Below are positions 24,408-35,712 of a DNA stretch of 64,000 bases, piece after piece (the first letter of the stretch is position 1; every line of letters starts with the position of its first letter). The stretch is from Brachypodium distachyon. Lineage: Eukaryota; Streptophyta; Magnoliopsida; Poales; Poaceae. The notes beneath the pieces were generated by a model. That model saw only the letters and a list, made by a program, of their open reading frames with translations. It had not been told where the DNA came from and ran no database searches. Where the stretch lies: the NCBI RefSeq assembly GCF_000005505.3, contig NC_016133.3:41691237-41755236 (forward strand), in the 5' to 3' direction. Both the position numbers and the translations under genes were made by a program.

Positions 24408-24509
24408 CTAGGAAGGGGGTTGTAGGCAGCGGGGGTGCACCACCTCCGCGTTCGGAGAAGAAGCTATCCCTGTCTTGGTTCGATTCCTAACTACACCTTG
24501 CTCAGGATA

Positions 24510-24514
24510 TTTAC
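24510..24514. repeat. Target site duplication, left (TTTAC)
   Basis: TTTAC before the LTR at 24515; repeated at 26244-26248. Confidence 0.75.
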
Positions 24515-26243
24515 CGTAGGGTTTGTTGCAAGGAAAACAAAAAATTTCCTACGAGAAGTGCGGAAGAAACCCAAGATAATATCTACTAGATGTAAGTAAC
24601 GAGAGGGATTATGAGCATCATACCCTCGTAGACCACAAAGCGTTACGATCACGGGATCGTTGTTGGCGTAGTGGTACTTTCGATGAGATCGATCTCAATG
24701 CTGAACGTACGACATCTCCTTGGTATCCACACATACGGCTTGATGTCGTCTCCTCCTTCTTGATCCAGCAAGACGAGGGGGTGAGGTTGACGAGCTCCCG
24801 GCAGCACGACGGCGTGGTGTAGGATATGGTGGAGAGCTCCGCGGGTAGGGCTTCGCTGCGCACGGGAGAGAAGGAGAGGGGCTCAGGGAAGAGAGATCCA
24901 GCTGAGGGCTTGGTGTATTCCCTCCCCCTACCCCTCCTCCAAGAAGAGGATAGGGCCGGCTAGGAGAGTCCTAGAAGGATTTCTTCTTCTGCCCGGCCTC
25001 CCCCCACGTACGTGACTTCCACCGTACCGTGGAGAGTCCCCACGTTTCCTCTCTTTCCCCTAATGGGCCTAGGCCCATTAGGGGATAACTAATTAGATTG
25101 CTCTAATTAATTACTATAGAGGCCCAATTAAATTCTCAGGAATATTCTGGAAAATTCCAGAACCTTTTGAGAACTTCCGGAACCTTCTAGAACATTCCCG
25201 GTCCATACCGGAAAATATCCCGAACTTTTCCAAAACCTTGAAACAGCTTTCCCATATATAATTCTTTATCTCCGGACCATTCCGAAGCTTCTCGTGATGT
25301 CCTGGATCCCATCCGAGACTCCGAATCATAATTCGATATCACCATCTTTTATCTCATCAAACCCTAGCGACATTAAGCGTTAAGTGTGTGACCCTACGGG
25401 TTCGAGAACATGTGGACATGACCAAGACACCTCTCCGATCAATAACCAATAGCGGGACCTGGATGTCCATAATGGTTCCCACATATTCCACGAAGATCTC
25501 ATCGGTTGAACCACGATGTCGAGGATTCAATTAATCCGGTATCCAATTCGCTTTGTCTCGCGATATATTACTTGCCCGAGATTTGATCGTCGGTATCACC
25601 GTACCTAGTTCAATCTCGTTACCGGCAAGTTCTCTTTAGTCGTACCGCAATATAATATCCCCATGACTAAACACATTAGTCACATGCTTACAAGCTCATT
25701 AGGATATTATATTACCGAGAGGGCCCAGAGATATCTCTCTGTCACATGGAGTGACAAATCCCAGTCTTGATCCATACAACCTAACAAGCACCTTCCGAGA
25801 TACCTGAAGAACACCTTTATGATCACCCAGTTACGAGATGACGGTTGATGTCCACAAAATATTCTTTCGGTACTAGGGAGTGGCATGATTCCATGGTCTA
25901 AGGAAATGATACTTGACACAATAAAAGCATTAGCAATTTAAACTTAAGTGACATGATCAAAAGCTATGCTTAAGTTTGGGTCTGTACATCACATCATTCT
26001 CCTAATGATATGACCTCGTTAATAAATGACAACACATGTCTATGGTTAGGAAACCTTAACCATCTTTTAATCAACAAGCTAATTTAGTAGAGGCGTATTA
26101 GGGACACGGTATTTGTTTGTTTATCCACACGTGTATTTAGTTTCCTGTCAATACAATTGTAGCATGGATAATAAACATTTATCAAGAACAAGAAAATATG
26201 ATAATAACATATTTATTATTGCCTCTAGGGCATATTTCCAACA
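24515..26243 (-). mobile_element. Solo LTR of a BARE/Angela-type copia retrotransposon, about 1.73 kb
   Basis: Read on the minus strand it begins TGTTGGAAATATGCCCTAGA, the well-known start of the BARE1/Angela/WIS LTR of grasses. The characteristic middle motifs follow (GGGCCCTCTCGGTAA, CTTGCCGGTAACGAGATTG, ATCGTGGTTCAACCG). It ends near GCAACAAACCCTACG. TTTAC flanks both ends, which places the 3' border at 24515 with CG in place of the usual CA. No internal domain or second LTR is present. Confidence 0.88.
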
Positions 26244-26248
26244 TTTAC

Positions 26249-26687
26249 AAAGGTCACTGCGTGGCTTTGGTATGGTGCGTGGCTGTGCCTCAGCTGGCCA
26301 GCTCCTGCTAGTGTTGAGTGAAACAATTGCAAGCCAGGTCATGGGTAGAGGTAAGGTGTGAATAGAGAGCAGGGATTTCTTCGATGGTTCTGGTCCTGTA
26401 AAACTGTGCAGAGGGCAAGACTTTGGAAAAGTAATAATCAACTGGATGGATAGATATAAGGTCAGAAGTAGTACTACTTGTATAGTATTTTTGAAACACA
26501 ATTTCACATGTGAGAAAAATAGTTAGGCAATACTCTGACCAAAAAGATCTCTATCTGTAAGATTGGTTTGCATAAATACCTTAGTATTATTTTTTTTAGT
26601 AGTTCAATTCATGGTCTTAGCCATGTGTCCCTCTGATATTTTCTAAATCAAAATACTTAATGGAAATATTTTCAAATTAAACATATA
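26249..26687. other. Intergenic sequence between two solo LTRs
   Basis: AT-rich host DNA separating the two LTRs; no gene or repeat recognised. Confidence 0.4.
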
Positions 26688-26692
26688 AGTTT
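26688..26692. repeat. Target site duplication, left (AGTTT)
   Basis: AGTTT before the LTR; repeated at 27960-27964. Confidence 0.85.
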
Positions 26693-27959
26693 TGAAAGAT
26701 CAGTATGGTCGGCTAAAGGGGGGGTGAATAGGCGACTAACAAATTTTAATCTTTTTCTTTTTCTTTTCTTGAAAGATACAAACACTTAACCTAGGGTTTA
26801 CTAAATTCTCTAAAGATAATGCAACCCTAGGATGAAGTGCAATAGCCGAAGCAACTATATAACAAGAATGTAAAGGGTAAAGATGGATACCACACGAGAG
26901 ACGAAGATTTCACCGGAGTTCCACCGATTGGGGTAGGTGTACGTCTCCGTTTAGAGGAGTGTTCTACCACAAAGATAGAGACGCCACAAAGGCTCACTCT
27001 ATTCTCCTCTCATGGCACCACAAAGGTGAGTGAGCTCCACTAATGGCTTCCTTGAAGGTGAAGACCGAACCTTTACAAACTTGACCGGGGCTAGCTCCAC
27101 AACTCAATTGGAGGCTCCCAATCCAATCCTCAAGCTCCACAATCCCCAGGGGAAGAGCTCAAGGCAACCACTTCCGTCTAGGGCTCCCAAATGCCCAAGA
27201 GAAATGAAATCCACAAGAGAAACAAGGGGAATCAACTTTGTGACTTGGTGAAACCCTAGATCTAGGTATTCTTCTCCAATCCTCAAAAAATCAACAAGGG
27301 GGAAGCTTTATGGAGGGAGATCTAGTAGAATGAAGCTTAGGGAGTTCTTGAGAGAGAGGGGTTGTTCTTTGCTTCGTGCTCGGGCAAGAAACCCGTTGGG
27401 GATGAAGGGGTATGTATTTGGACTCCCTAAAATCTAAGCGTTATGCACTGCGAGTTCCAGGGGCGAAACTTCCGCTGGTCACCGGAAGTTCCGGGTGACC
27501 GGAAGTTCTGGCCCTGTTCTGGCTCAACTTCCGGAAATCCACAATGGATTCCAGTAGCGTTGCGGACCTGGTCCGGAGGTTGGGCGGAAGTTCCGGTGTA
27601 TCGAAACCCCGCCGGAACTTCTGGACCTGGGCAGGCAAATGCACACCAGTTAGGCTCTAGAGTTGGTTCTCTCTCACTTTTTGGGTAGGCTTTATGTGAA
27701 TGTAAGATGTTTGTTTGTGTATGTGAAAAGCGATTCACCCATCACCTTCCCATGTGGACTCCCTCTTAATAGTACAGAGTTCCTACGACTCAATAACCGA
27801 AAAAGCCGCTAAAACTCCACTACTCTTCATTTTCCAACTTGAGGGCATCGAATCGTTTTGCGCCATTTGATATCAAATCTGAAATACTTAACACACGATT
27901 AGTCCACAACACACGTTGTCATCACCACCAAAATTAACTAGAAGAGAAATGCCCTTTCA
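26693..27959 (-). mobile_element. Solo LTR of a SIRE/Maximus-like copia element, 1267 bp
   Basis: The termini TGAAAG...CTTTCA are inverted, with AGTTT on both sides. The block GGGGGGGTGAATAGGCGACT and the many CCGGAAGTTCCGG-type palindromes (27460-27620) are typical of SIRE/Maximus LTRs of Triticeae and relatives. No coding remnant or second LTR adjoins it. Confidence 0.88.
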
Positions 27960-28304
27960 AGTTTTACTTTTGATGCACTTTCGTCCTCGTAATTAACATT
28001 GCGATTTAAACGAAAATAAGCCGGTGAAACAGTTAGACGCTGAAGGTTGCGACTTCTTTCTGGTTGGAGTTAGTTATTCACAAACATCAAGCATACAACA
28101 CTCATAAAAATAAACAAGCACAATTAATTAGTGGCAATAAGTATTCACTTAAGTTTTTCTCTTCTCGTTGTAACTGATTTTCAGTTTAAGTGAATTAAAA
28201 ATGCTTATGCACATGCGTATGCAATGCTTGATGCACAACCAAGTCTACAGTTAAAAGCAGGGTTCTCACAAGTATGTATAATACCCCAATTATACATATG
28301 AGCA

Positions 28305-28545
28305 CAATAGAAATACGCGTGTACACTCACCCTACCCCACCTCTGTTAGACTGAGCCGACTGATCTTTTGAAATTGAAGTCACCGCAGACGCCTCGTTGT
28401 TAACGAGTGCGTCACCTAAAACTAAAAACATAGTGCCGATTAAATCTTAGAATAAATTCAGGTAATTCTGAGCCACATATCAAGTCTCAGACTTGAATCT
28501 GGGTGGGCCGATTTCACCACAACGAACCAAACCACTCGTAGCTCA
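28305..28545 (-). mobile_element. Au-SINE-like retroposon
   Basis: Read on the minus strand it has a tRNA-like RNA polymerase III B box (AGATTCAAGTC, near 28500-28490) preceded by a Ser/Ala-tRNA-like 5' part. It then has the conserved body (GGTGACTTCAATTTC, TCGGCTCAGTC, TAGGGTGAGTGTACA) seen in grass Au SINEs. Borders are approximate. It shares layout with the copy at 59933-60146. Confidence 0.6.
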
Positions 28546-28996
28546 GTTCGAGAAGACTCCAAATTTGGTGTGCATTTGTTTCAAACTCGAATTGAACGCA
28601 TATACATTAATGACACGAGCCATAGAATGTTATTTAAAACAACAAGTTTGCAACTATCTTCAACAGATTTCATAAAAATAATTCAGGCGCATTCCGTTTA
28701 AAGAAAAGCAAAACATAAATAAAAAAACTTAGAATTGTGATACTATGACAAATTGTGTTGCCTTATTGAATTTAACGTTCATTTTCCTTGAAAAACATAG
28801 AAATCAATAGGATTACCAAGCAATCACTTTTTCTATGTTGTGCAAAACGTATTCATCTACGGTGAACTTTCCCATGAAGTTCTCAATCTTTTGGATTTCC
28901 TATGAATAAAGTCCGAACCGAATGAGCCCAATGTGAAAAATGCAACTCTTCTCTAAAATTTCCTAAATTGTCTGTTTGTCCCATACACCTTACTAT
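28546..28996. other. Intergenic sequence
   Basis: AT-rich; nothing recognised. Confidence 0.4.
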
Positions 28997-29005
28997 CATG
29001 CACAT
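28997..29005. repeat. 9-bp target duplication, left
   Basis: CATGCACAT; the right copy at 30180-30188 is TATGCACAT (one mismatch). Confidence 0.7.
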
Positions 29006-30179
29006 GAGGTAAATGCAGGGCTGGTATATCAACTTGGCAAGGATATGCAAATTGGTCATTGTACATGAATGCTAAAAACAAGTGTTACAACTTGGCACGT
29101 TTGAGCACCCGATCAAAAATACATACGGTTGGTCCAAAGGATGATGTGGCATGCCCACGTGGACTAAGTGTACCTAGCCATGCCATTAAATCTTGCAAAT
29201 AGCTCCCTCCTTCTTTTATGCTCTCACCATCGACCCCATAATCCTGAATTTCCTTGTATGCATCCATTCTTGCCATACTTCTGCCACACAATCTAATCCT
29301 CGATTAGGTGCTGCTACTTTAGTCTGCTGTCAGACATCTGCATGTAGGTCGGCGGAGGCACCACGCCATCGATGCCGTGAAGGAATCCGCCATGCCGCTG
29401 CACTGCTGCAGAGCCCCAGGCGGCCAACCTGCTCCCACTGCCGGAGAACACCTGTGCGTTCGTCGTGGCCGTCGCTGGTTGTACATGCCGTTTAGAACAA
29501 TCATGTTGAGGCTGCCGCACCGTTTGCTGGCTCGCAAGCGCGCTCGCCAACTCGACCAACGCCGTCTCCCAGTCTACCGCCCACCAGGGGTCAAACAGTT
29601 CAGTTGCCGGTGCTGATCAGGCTGGGTAGTTGCCATCGAAAAGCGCCAGCGCTAGCGCCTGCTGCTGCTTGTGCTCTTCCCCGGACAGTAGCCCCAAGCC
29701 CGGCGGAGCCCGTCTTCCCCAAGTCCGGTGAGATGCTCTGCCACGAGCTTTGCCGACGATGCTGACCGCCACGGCCCTCCCCTCTCAACTTAATTCAAGA
29801 TAGACCACATACTCCACCGGCTCCTGGAGAGAAGGGGAAGGGAGGCGACGGTGCAGGCGGGCGCGGCGGTGGGGGCATCGGGCCACGGCTGCCACGCAGC
29901 GGATCTGCACGGCCGCCGCTACCTCCGGTAGGAGGGAGGTCCTCGCAACGCCGGTGCGCGGGTCATGGAGGGGATGTACGTCCGCAGTCTGGAGTGTGCC
30001 ATTAGCGTCCTGTCAGCCATCGTTTTCGTCCACGTCAGCGTCGAAATATACGAATTCTTAGTATTGACCTCGCGCGCTCATACGTGCCAAGTTGTAACAC
30101 TGGAATTTAGCATTTTGCAAGTACGATGACTAATTTGCACATGAGCGCCAAGTTAATAGACTGATGGTGCATTCACCTC
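29006..30179. mobile_element. Pack-MULE candidate, 1174 bp
   Basis: Terminal inverted repeats of about 90 bp (GAGGTAAATGCA, CAACTTGGC, ATGCAAATTGGTCAT, GTGTTACAACTTGGCACGT at the left; the same blocks inverted at the right) and a 9-bp flanking duplication with one mismatch fit Mutator-like elements. The interior (29300-30000) is much richer in GC than both arms and neighbourhood and has no transposase motif. It looks like captured gene sequence: short frames on the minus strand (LNMIVLNGMYNQ; GGFLHGIDGVVPPP) weakly recall fasciclin/FAS1 proteins but are interrupted by frameshifts. Confidence 0.72.
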
Positions 30180-30188
30180 TATGCACAT

Positions 30189-30915
30189 CCACATCAAAAT
30201 ATTACTGGGATTTCGCCAAACACCATATGTGCAGCGAGGAGCTCACGATCAGGGAGGTGCCAGCGTCGACAAAAGAGCACGTGGTTGTCAGCTGCCTGCA
30301 ACTACTCTAGCGATGATGACAACGGACTAATCAAAGTGCCACAACACTCACAAAGCTTCGGCATGGCAGACTTCCGCATACATTTTGTAGTGTTTGGTTG
30401 CAGAGCGAGGTAAAATGGAACGGAACGACTCTATTTCTCTAGCAATGGTATGTAACAGAATGGTTCTATTTTTGTATATTTCATAAACGAAACACTTGGA
30501 CTTGGAACCATGGTTTCACTTGGAACCAACTAATTTACATTTCCGAATGAGATGGTTAGACATATTGGAGAAATGTTTAGAAACCAAACACAAAAAACAC
30601 CTCCAAAACTAAAACCATTCCATTATACTGTATCTCACTTCATTCGCTCTTGTGTGTACATCATGTAACTAGGCGCGTTCACCGGCACGGCAGGAGGCCA
30701 GAAGTAGGTGTGCAGAGTTTACCTTTCTCTTGGGGAAATCTTTGGCAGCCGCTTTTTAGAAACCAATCGTCGTGCGGTGAAAAAGAATGCGAAACAGCAA
30801 AATCTCTTGGATCATGTCACACGCCAAACTGCCACACGCGTACAGAGGAACACGTATAGCCCGCAGGTTTTGGTCATGCACCGATGGGCATCAGGGATCT
30901 GTCGCCGCGTCTAGA
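30189..30915. other. Intergenic sequence
   Basis: Mixed-composition DNA without a supported coding frame or bounded element. Confidence 0.4.
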
Positions 30916-32033
30916 CTAGGGTTGTGTTTGTTTGGGCTCCTAGGAGCAGCTCCAACAGCTTCTGGGCCGTAGAAGCTGGAGCCCAAACAAACAACATGTT
31001 TTTGGCCAGCTTCTTGTAGCCGCTGAAACGAAGCGCTTCTGAAAAATGCACTGCGAGGACGAAGCTGCGAAAGGGACGCTTCTTCCAGCGGCTGCAGCTC
31101 CAAACTGTCATTTTTACCGGTTTACCCTCCCACCAAACTCCATACTACAAACAAATTGCCACTGAACGGTTCGTTTTATTTCAGTCTCTCCTCCGAGCGC
31201 ATCGCATTGATCCCTTCGTTCTCCCCACGACCACACCCCCATCTGACGCCGCCGTCGCCCTGTTCTCTGGACGCCACCAGTGGATGCGGGCCGCCGCCGG
31301 ATCTCCGGCGACTGGCTCGGGCGACCTCCTCTGGACTGAGCCGCGTCTCTCCACTGGCCGGAACCGCCACCGCCGTTGGATCCGGGCCGCCGCCGGATCT
31401 CCAGCGATTGGCTCCGCCGCCCTTCTCTGGAAGGAGCCGCGCCACTCCTCTGGCTGGTTCCGCCTTAAGATCAGGAGAGCTCAACCTCTGCCGCCTTTCT
31501 GGCTTAGCTGCTGCCGCGAGCGGCCTGCGCCGGCCATTGCTTCGTTTGTGGCCTCGAGCGCCCCGCGTTGGCCCCCGACGCCTCTCCCACCTTTGGCCCC
31601 TACCGCCGCTACATCCTTTGGCCTCCGACGCCATGCGCCCATGCCCATCCTCTTTGATGCCAGCCTGGACCTCCTCCTTTCCCCGTTGGCATCTACTTCT
31701 TTCCCATACTCACTGTACATGTGTGGATGCGAATCACTGTGTGCGTATGCATGAAAGTTTTAAAACTTTGTGAATTAGCTCACGGTACTATGTATTAGTG
31801 TATGCATATGCGGCAAAAATCTGTTAAAATGGCACAATCAGCACTTATACCCAATCTACAGTACTACAGGGTCATTTAGGTCATTCCAACATATTCCAGC
31901 TGCAGCTGCAGTCGCACCAGCTGCCGAAACAAACAGACATCTAACAACTCCAACCTTCCAACCGCAGCTGACAGTCATAGCTGATTCTGGGAGCTGCAGC
32001 TGTGAAATTTCAGCCCAAACAAACGCAACCTAG
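30916..32033. mobile_element. Terminal-inverted-repeat element with GC-rich cargo, about 1.1 kb
   Basis: The left end CTAGGGTTGTGTTTGTTTGG is inverted at the right end (GCCCAAACAAACGCAACCTAG). The left end also contains a secondary hairpin in which GTTTGTTTGGGCTCC (about 30926-30940) is inverted near 30980-30994. The interior (31190-31680) is very GC-rich and encodes a proline/arginine/serine-rich frame, including a 32-residue tandem duplication. No transposase motif is present. A clean target duplication was not found (CTA/TAG at the ends), so the superfamily (hAT-like or other) is uncertain. Confidence 0.55.
31281..31472 (+). repeat. Two tandem 96-bp units (32 codons each)
   Basis: 31281-31376 and 31377-31472 align over their length: each begins TGGAT(G/C)CGGGCCGCCGCC. 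In the frame of 31284 both encode RAAAGSPA(T/I)GS...LLW(T/K)EPR. The period is a multiple of three, so the reading frame is kept. Confidence 0.75.
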
Positions 32034-32357
32034 AAAGGGTCGTGCTTTAGGATCCGTATAGCCCGGGAGTGTCTCTAAACCGAACAGTGAGTTCCATTCC
32101 AGTGTACCGAATTTGTCTATTCCTTTTCTCTTTAACTGAACCCCTGTTTGCGTTATTTCAAGCAAAGGAAATGGACAACACACACCGACCAGCCATTGAC
32201 CCCTGGCCCAACGGCTACACAGTGACTTGATTTTGTGTGTTCCATTGTCGGAAGCACTTTGCATATGATTTTTTTAGAGATTTCGTCATTCTAATAATAG
32301 TGTCGCCGGCAGCCATACGGCCATACAGGTTTAGGGCCTTTTGGTTGATCTGTGATA
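32034..32357. other. Intergenic sequence
   Basis: No gene or bounded repeat recognised. Confidence 0.4.
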
Positions 32358-32593
32358 CTTCCTCCATTTCATAAAGGTTGACGTATTTTGTTTCGACAAG
32401 GATTTGTTCAATGAAAACTCTATTCATATTTGTTTTTCCATGCATGAAATTTATATCAATGAATTCGTCTTTAAAAATTCTTGTTAATGATCATGGTTTC
32501 GTATCATATAACTTACATATTAATAGAGTAATTTTTGATCAAATAATTGTCTTAACGAAACGAAATACGCCGACCTTTATGAAATAGAGGGAG
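32358..32593. mobile_element. Stowaway-like MITE, 236 bp
   Basis: Ends CTTCCTCCATTTCATAAAGG and the inverted CCTTTATGAAATAGAGGGAG. The interior is AT-rich and non-coding. This is a different subfamily from the 113-125-bp elements. Confidence 0.8.
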
Positions 32594-32743
32594 TGATTAA
32601 TAAAAGCAAGGGAATAACAACGGAATCAGATACCCTACAGGCCTACTACACCATGGATTTCCATGATATGTCAAAACACCGTAATTCTACAGGTGCCTTT
32701 TGACGTTGCTCAGTACAGAGAGAGAGAGAGACGAGGCTTCAGC

Positions 32744-32932
32744 TTATTTTGAGGTCCAATGGGAATTTGGCAAGGATTCAGCTGAGTACTTTGAAATAGT
32801 AGCCTCTTTGGAAGCGGCATCGGATCCGGATAAGCTTCTCGCGTGGTTGATTCCTTGCGAGCTGGGAAAGGACTCTTCTGACACCTGCGCTTCAGCGCCT
32901 GTTTGCCCCAGAGGATCATCGCGTATCCCATT
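32744..32932 (-). pseudogene. Orphan terminal-exon-like fragment (62 codons)
   Basis: After a strong acceptor (CTCTTCTTTTCAG) the minus strand reads NGIRDDPLGQTGAEAQVSEE, then SFPSSQGINHARSLSG, SDAASKEATISKYSAE and SLPNSHWTSK before TAA at 32746-32744. The serine-rich composition and clean acceptor look like a real last exon. No matching upstream exon is evident in the following 400 bp of minus-strand sequence, and I do not recognise the family. It may be a gene fragment moved here by a transposon or the end of a small gene I failed to assemble. Confidence 0.35.
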
Positions 32933-33579
32933 CTGAAAAGAAGAGCACCCGCGCGTGAAAGCGATGGACGGTGTGGATCCGAAAGCACGATGCGATAGAC
33001 GGCGAGGATGAGGAGAGCCATTACTGTACGTGTCGTTTTCTGGGCAAGGGAGGGAAGGCAGGCTTTCACTGCTGCTTTTTGATCGGCGCAGGGTCTTTCT
33101 ATCTTCTTGCCCGTTCCGAGAAGGACGAATTTCTTGGTGGACGCAACGTGCCAGATCGCTTGGACGATCGCGAAGCAGCGCACACGGCGTGTTTTTGGCC
33201 GACGATAGGATTGCATCAGTTCGTTGTTGTGCACAGCACGTACAATATAGATCGTCTACTGTTTTCCAGGGGCTGATAAAAATTTGATTTTATCCTCTCT
33301 GGGTGTCCGTCCGGTCATGCCTGCCCATCATTCTACGCCATACCCTAGTCTACCGTTACGCGATGAAAGTTCGCGTCGATTCTTGCCTTGCCATCATGTT
33401 TAGTTCAAGCGAGGCAAGGTATGCAGAGTAGTGGTAATGTGTTTTTAGTTGTCTATGCAAAGTTTAATCATATTTTCGTGTGTATCCAAGGATTTGCTCG
33501 CCCACACAGAAGACAGGACATGTTCAATGGCGAGGAGCAGTATTTTCTCATGGTCCTCCGATGCTAATTAAATACGGTA

Positions 33580-33687
33580 CTTCCTCGGTCCACAAAGAAT
33601 GTCTCAATTTTGACTAAATTTGAATGCATTTATATACTAAGTTATGTCTAGATACATTCAAATTTTAACAATGTTGGACGGAGGGAA
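33580..33687. mobile_element. Stowaway-type MITE
   Basis: Left end CTTCCTCGGTCCACAAAGAA, right end TTGGACGGAGGGAA; the interior matches the 2893-3017 and 11457-11580 elements (TTTGAATGCATTTATATACT). Confidence 0.85.
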
Positions 33688-34085
33688 TAGGTTATTTAAC
33701 TTATTCCATAGAGTGTTATATAAATTTCCATGTCTTCTAAGTTCAATAAAAGCTCCCTTTATTAAAAAAAATATATATAAATTGAAATTTAATTAAAAAC
33801 TGTGTTCGATAAATGTGTTTGGTACAATGGGAAAAAATATTCTCTTGAGCATGAAGATCATCGTTGATGAAGGGAATGCCAAATTCTCTATCTTGGTTTG
33901 TTCATGGCTCAACAAACAAAATCATATGTATGACATCAATACAATGGTTGACAATATAATGATATTTGTTGCGCTCCTTTTTATTACCACAGCATGACTC
34001 GTACATGCCAACAACAAGACATGAATAACGCGAAAACTTTCTTGCTATCGAGATTGTTCAGCACCTTTGGAATTTTGTTGCGTGT
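33688..34085. other. Intergenic sequence
   Basis: AT-rich; no gene recognised. Confidence 0.4.
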
Positions 34086-34088
34086 TAA

Positions 34089-34524
34089 GGGCCTGTTTTG
34101 TTGGAGGATTGAGTGCCATGCCTGAAAAAAAGATGTGCATGTATGGAACTTTATGTGTAGGTCTTTCTTGTCTGGTCAGGCTAGCCTTGGTTAGATGTGT
34201 TTGTTCGAGCGCCTGGCCTGGTGCTGTCTCAAGCAAGTAACATTCTCAAGCAAGTAATATTATGCGTTGATTGCTCATGTCCCTATTGTTTTTACTTAAA
34301 AAATATATGATGTGACTGCTAGGATTTTGATTACTACCAGGCACCAGCTGTAGCATGCCCAGGCTTGAGAAATCGGAGGCCTGCCGTGTGCCTGGCAGGC
34401 TAATCACACTGTGTATGTGGTCAGGCCAGGGAAGCGTATTTTTTCACAGGCACCAAGCAAACAACTTTCTGCTACTCCCGGGCACATCTCCGGCCAGGCG
34501 TGGCTATGCCATCCAAACAGGCTC
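34089..34524. mobile_element. Tourist-type (PIF/Harbinger) MITE, 436 bp
   Basis: Terminal repeats GGGCCTGTTTTGTTGG and the inverted CCATCCAAACAGGCTC, flanked on both sides by TAA (34086-34088 and 34525-34527), the Tourist target. No coding content. Confidence 0.82.
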
Positions 34525-34527
34525 TAA

Positions 34528-35712
34528 ATACATTTTTCACCTCAAAATTGTGGACCCGGTCCAAAGTAAATTCCAATCTAGTCAAACTTCGTCTAAATTC
34601 AATGAAAAATGTTTGGAACAATTCAGAAAAATTGTCGTGTACCGAAATTTAACAATGAACCCTGCGCCCCGGCATGCCATTCAACAATGGCTCTCCGAGT
34701 CGTCTAGATCTAGAGTTGATATTTCGGAAGCAACTAATTGACAGAGTTCGTCTAAGTTCGTTCGTCTATTCTTTTTTCTTTTGAGATCAGATCCGTCTTT
34801 TTTTTAGCGAAACACAAGGCCCTATTCATCTTTTTTGAGAATACGGCCCTATTCATCTAGAGTTGATTTCTGCAAGTTCATGCCTTTCTGGGTCCGTGGC
34901 AGCCAGGCCCCCAGTGGCCCAGTCTATCAAATCGAGCAGATCCATCGAGTCGCTGAAGGCAAAAATACCTTTGGTAGTCACGGGGCAACAAACTAAACTT
35001 GGCCCAGATGTCGTTGTACAGCACTACCACAGTTTTTTTTTAGGGGTACCACGGGTATTTCATCAAATCAGTGGTTGACGAACAGTAAACTGCAAATTAA
35101 CCCCGTGGGCCGTAACGAACAAGAGTTACTCTCAACCACCAGATGCAGAAGCAATGAACAAGAGCATCCGAGCACGCCGCTAATCAGAACAACTGATAGT
35201 ACTCATGTTCATCAGAAGTTGAGAACCGAGCGATTTGTGTAAAGAATAGTGCTGCTAGCAAACAACTCGCAATTTATCCCATGTTATAAAGCAAACCTTA
35301 ACTAGTTCACCTGCATGGTAACTTCATTTTCTTCTTCAAGAACCGAATGGCCAATATGACAGATGAGATCATGATCATGAGTATGGCCAACATTGGCTGT
35401 CATAAGCGCTCGAGATCATGAGTACTACTGACCAGCAGTATGAAAGACTTTCTGCATACATCCAGGCACCAAATCAAAGTACTACGGCGTATCAAGTATG
35501 AACCACGATCAACCAACCACAGAAGCATATACGATGCAAATCCTAACACAAACCGCCTACGATATATCCAAAGAATGAACCCAAGCAACCAACAAATCCA
35601 TGTAAAAATTTCTCAGCAGGCATCAGCGAGTCACCACGGACACACTCCCAATGAACCCGGCGCCCCAGCATGCCATTGCCCGCTCGCTCTCTCAACTCTC
35701 AAGTCTCAACTC
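34528..35712. other. Intergenic sequence and 3' flank of the fasciclin-like gene
   Basis: Non-coding. The last few hundred bases should include the 3' UTR of the minus-strand gene that ends at 35713. Confidence 0.4.

Noticed and set aside
24090..24425. 111-codon + frame as a host gene
   Set aside because: It runs across the right end of the hAT element and has no transposase or host domain.
31156..31773. 205-codon proline-rich + frame as a host gene
   Set aside because: It lies wholly inside a terminal-inverted-repeat element and is paralleled by other long frames; treated as transposon cargo.
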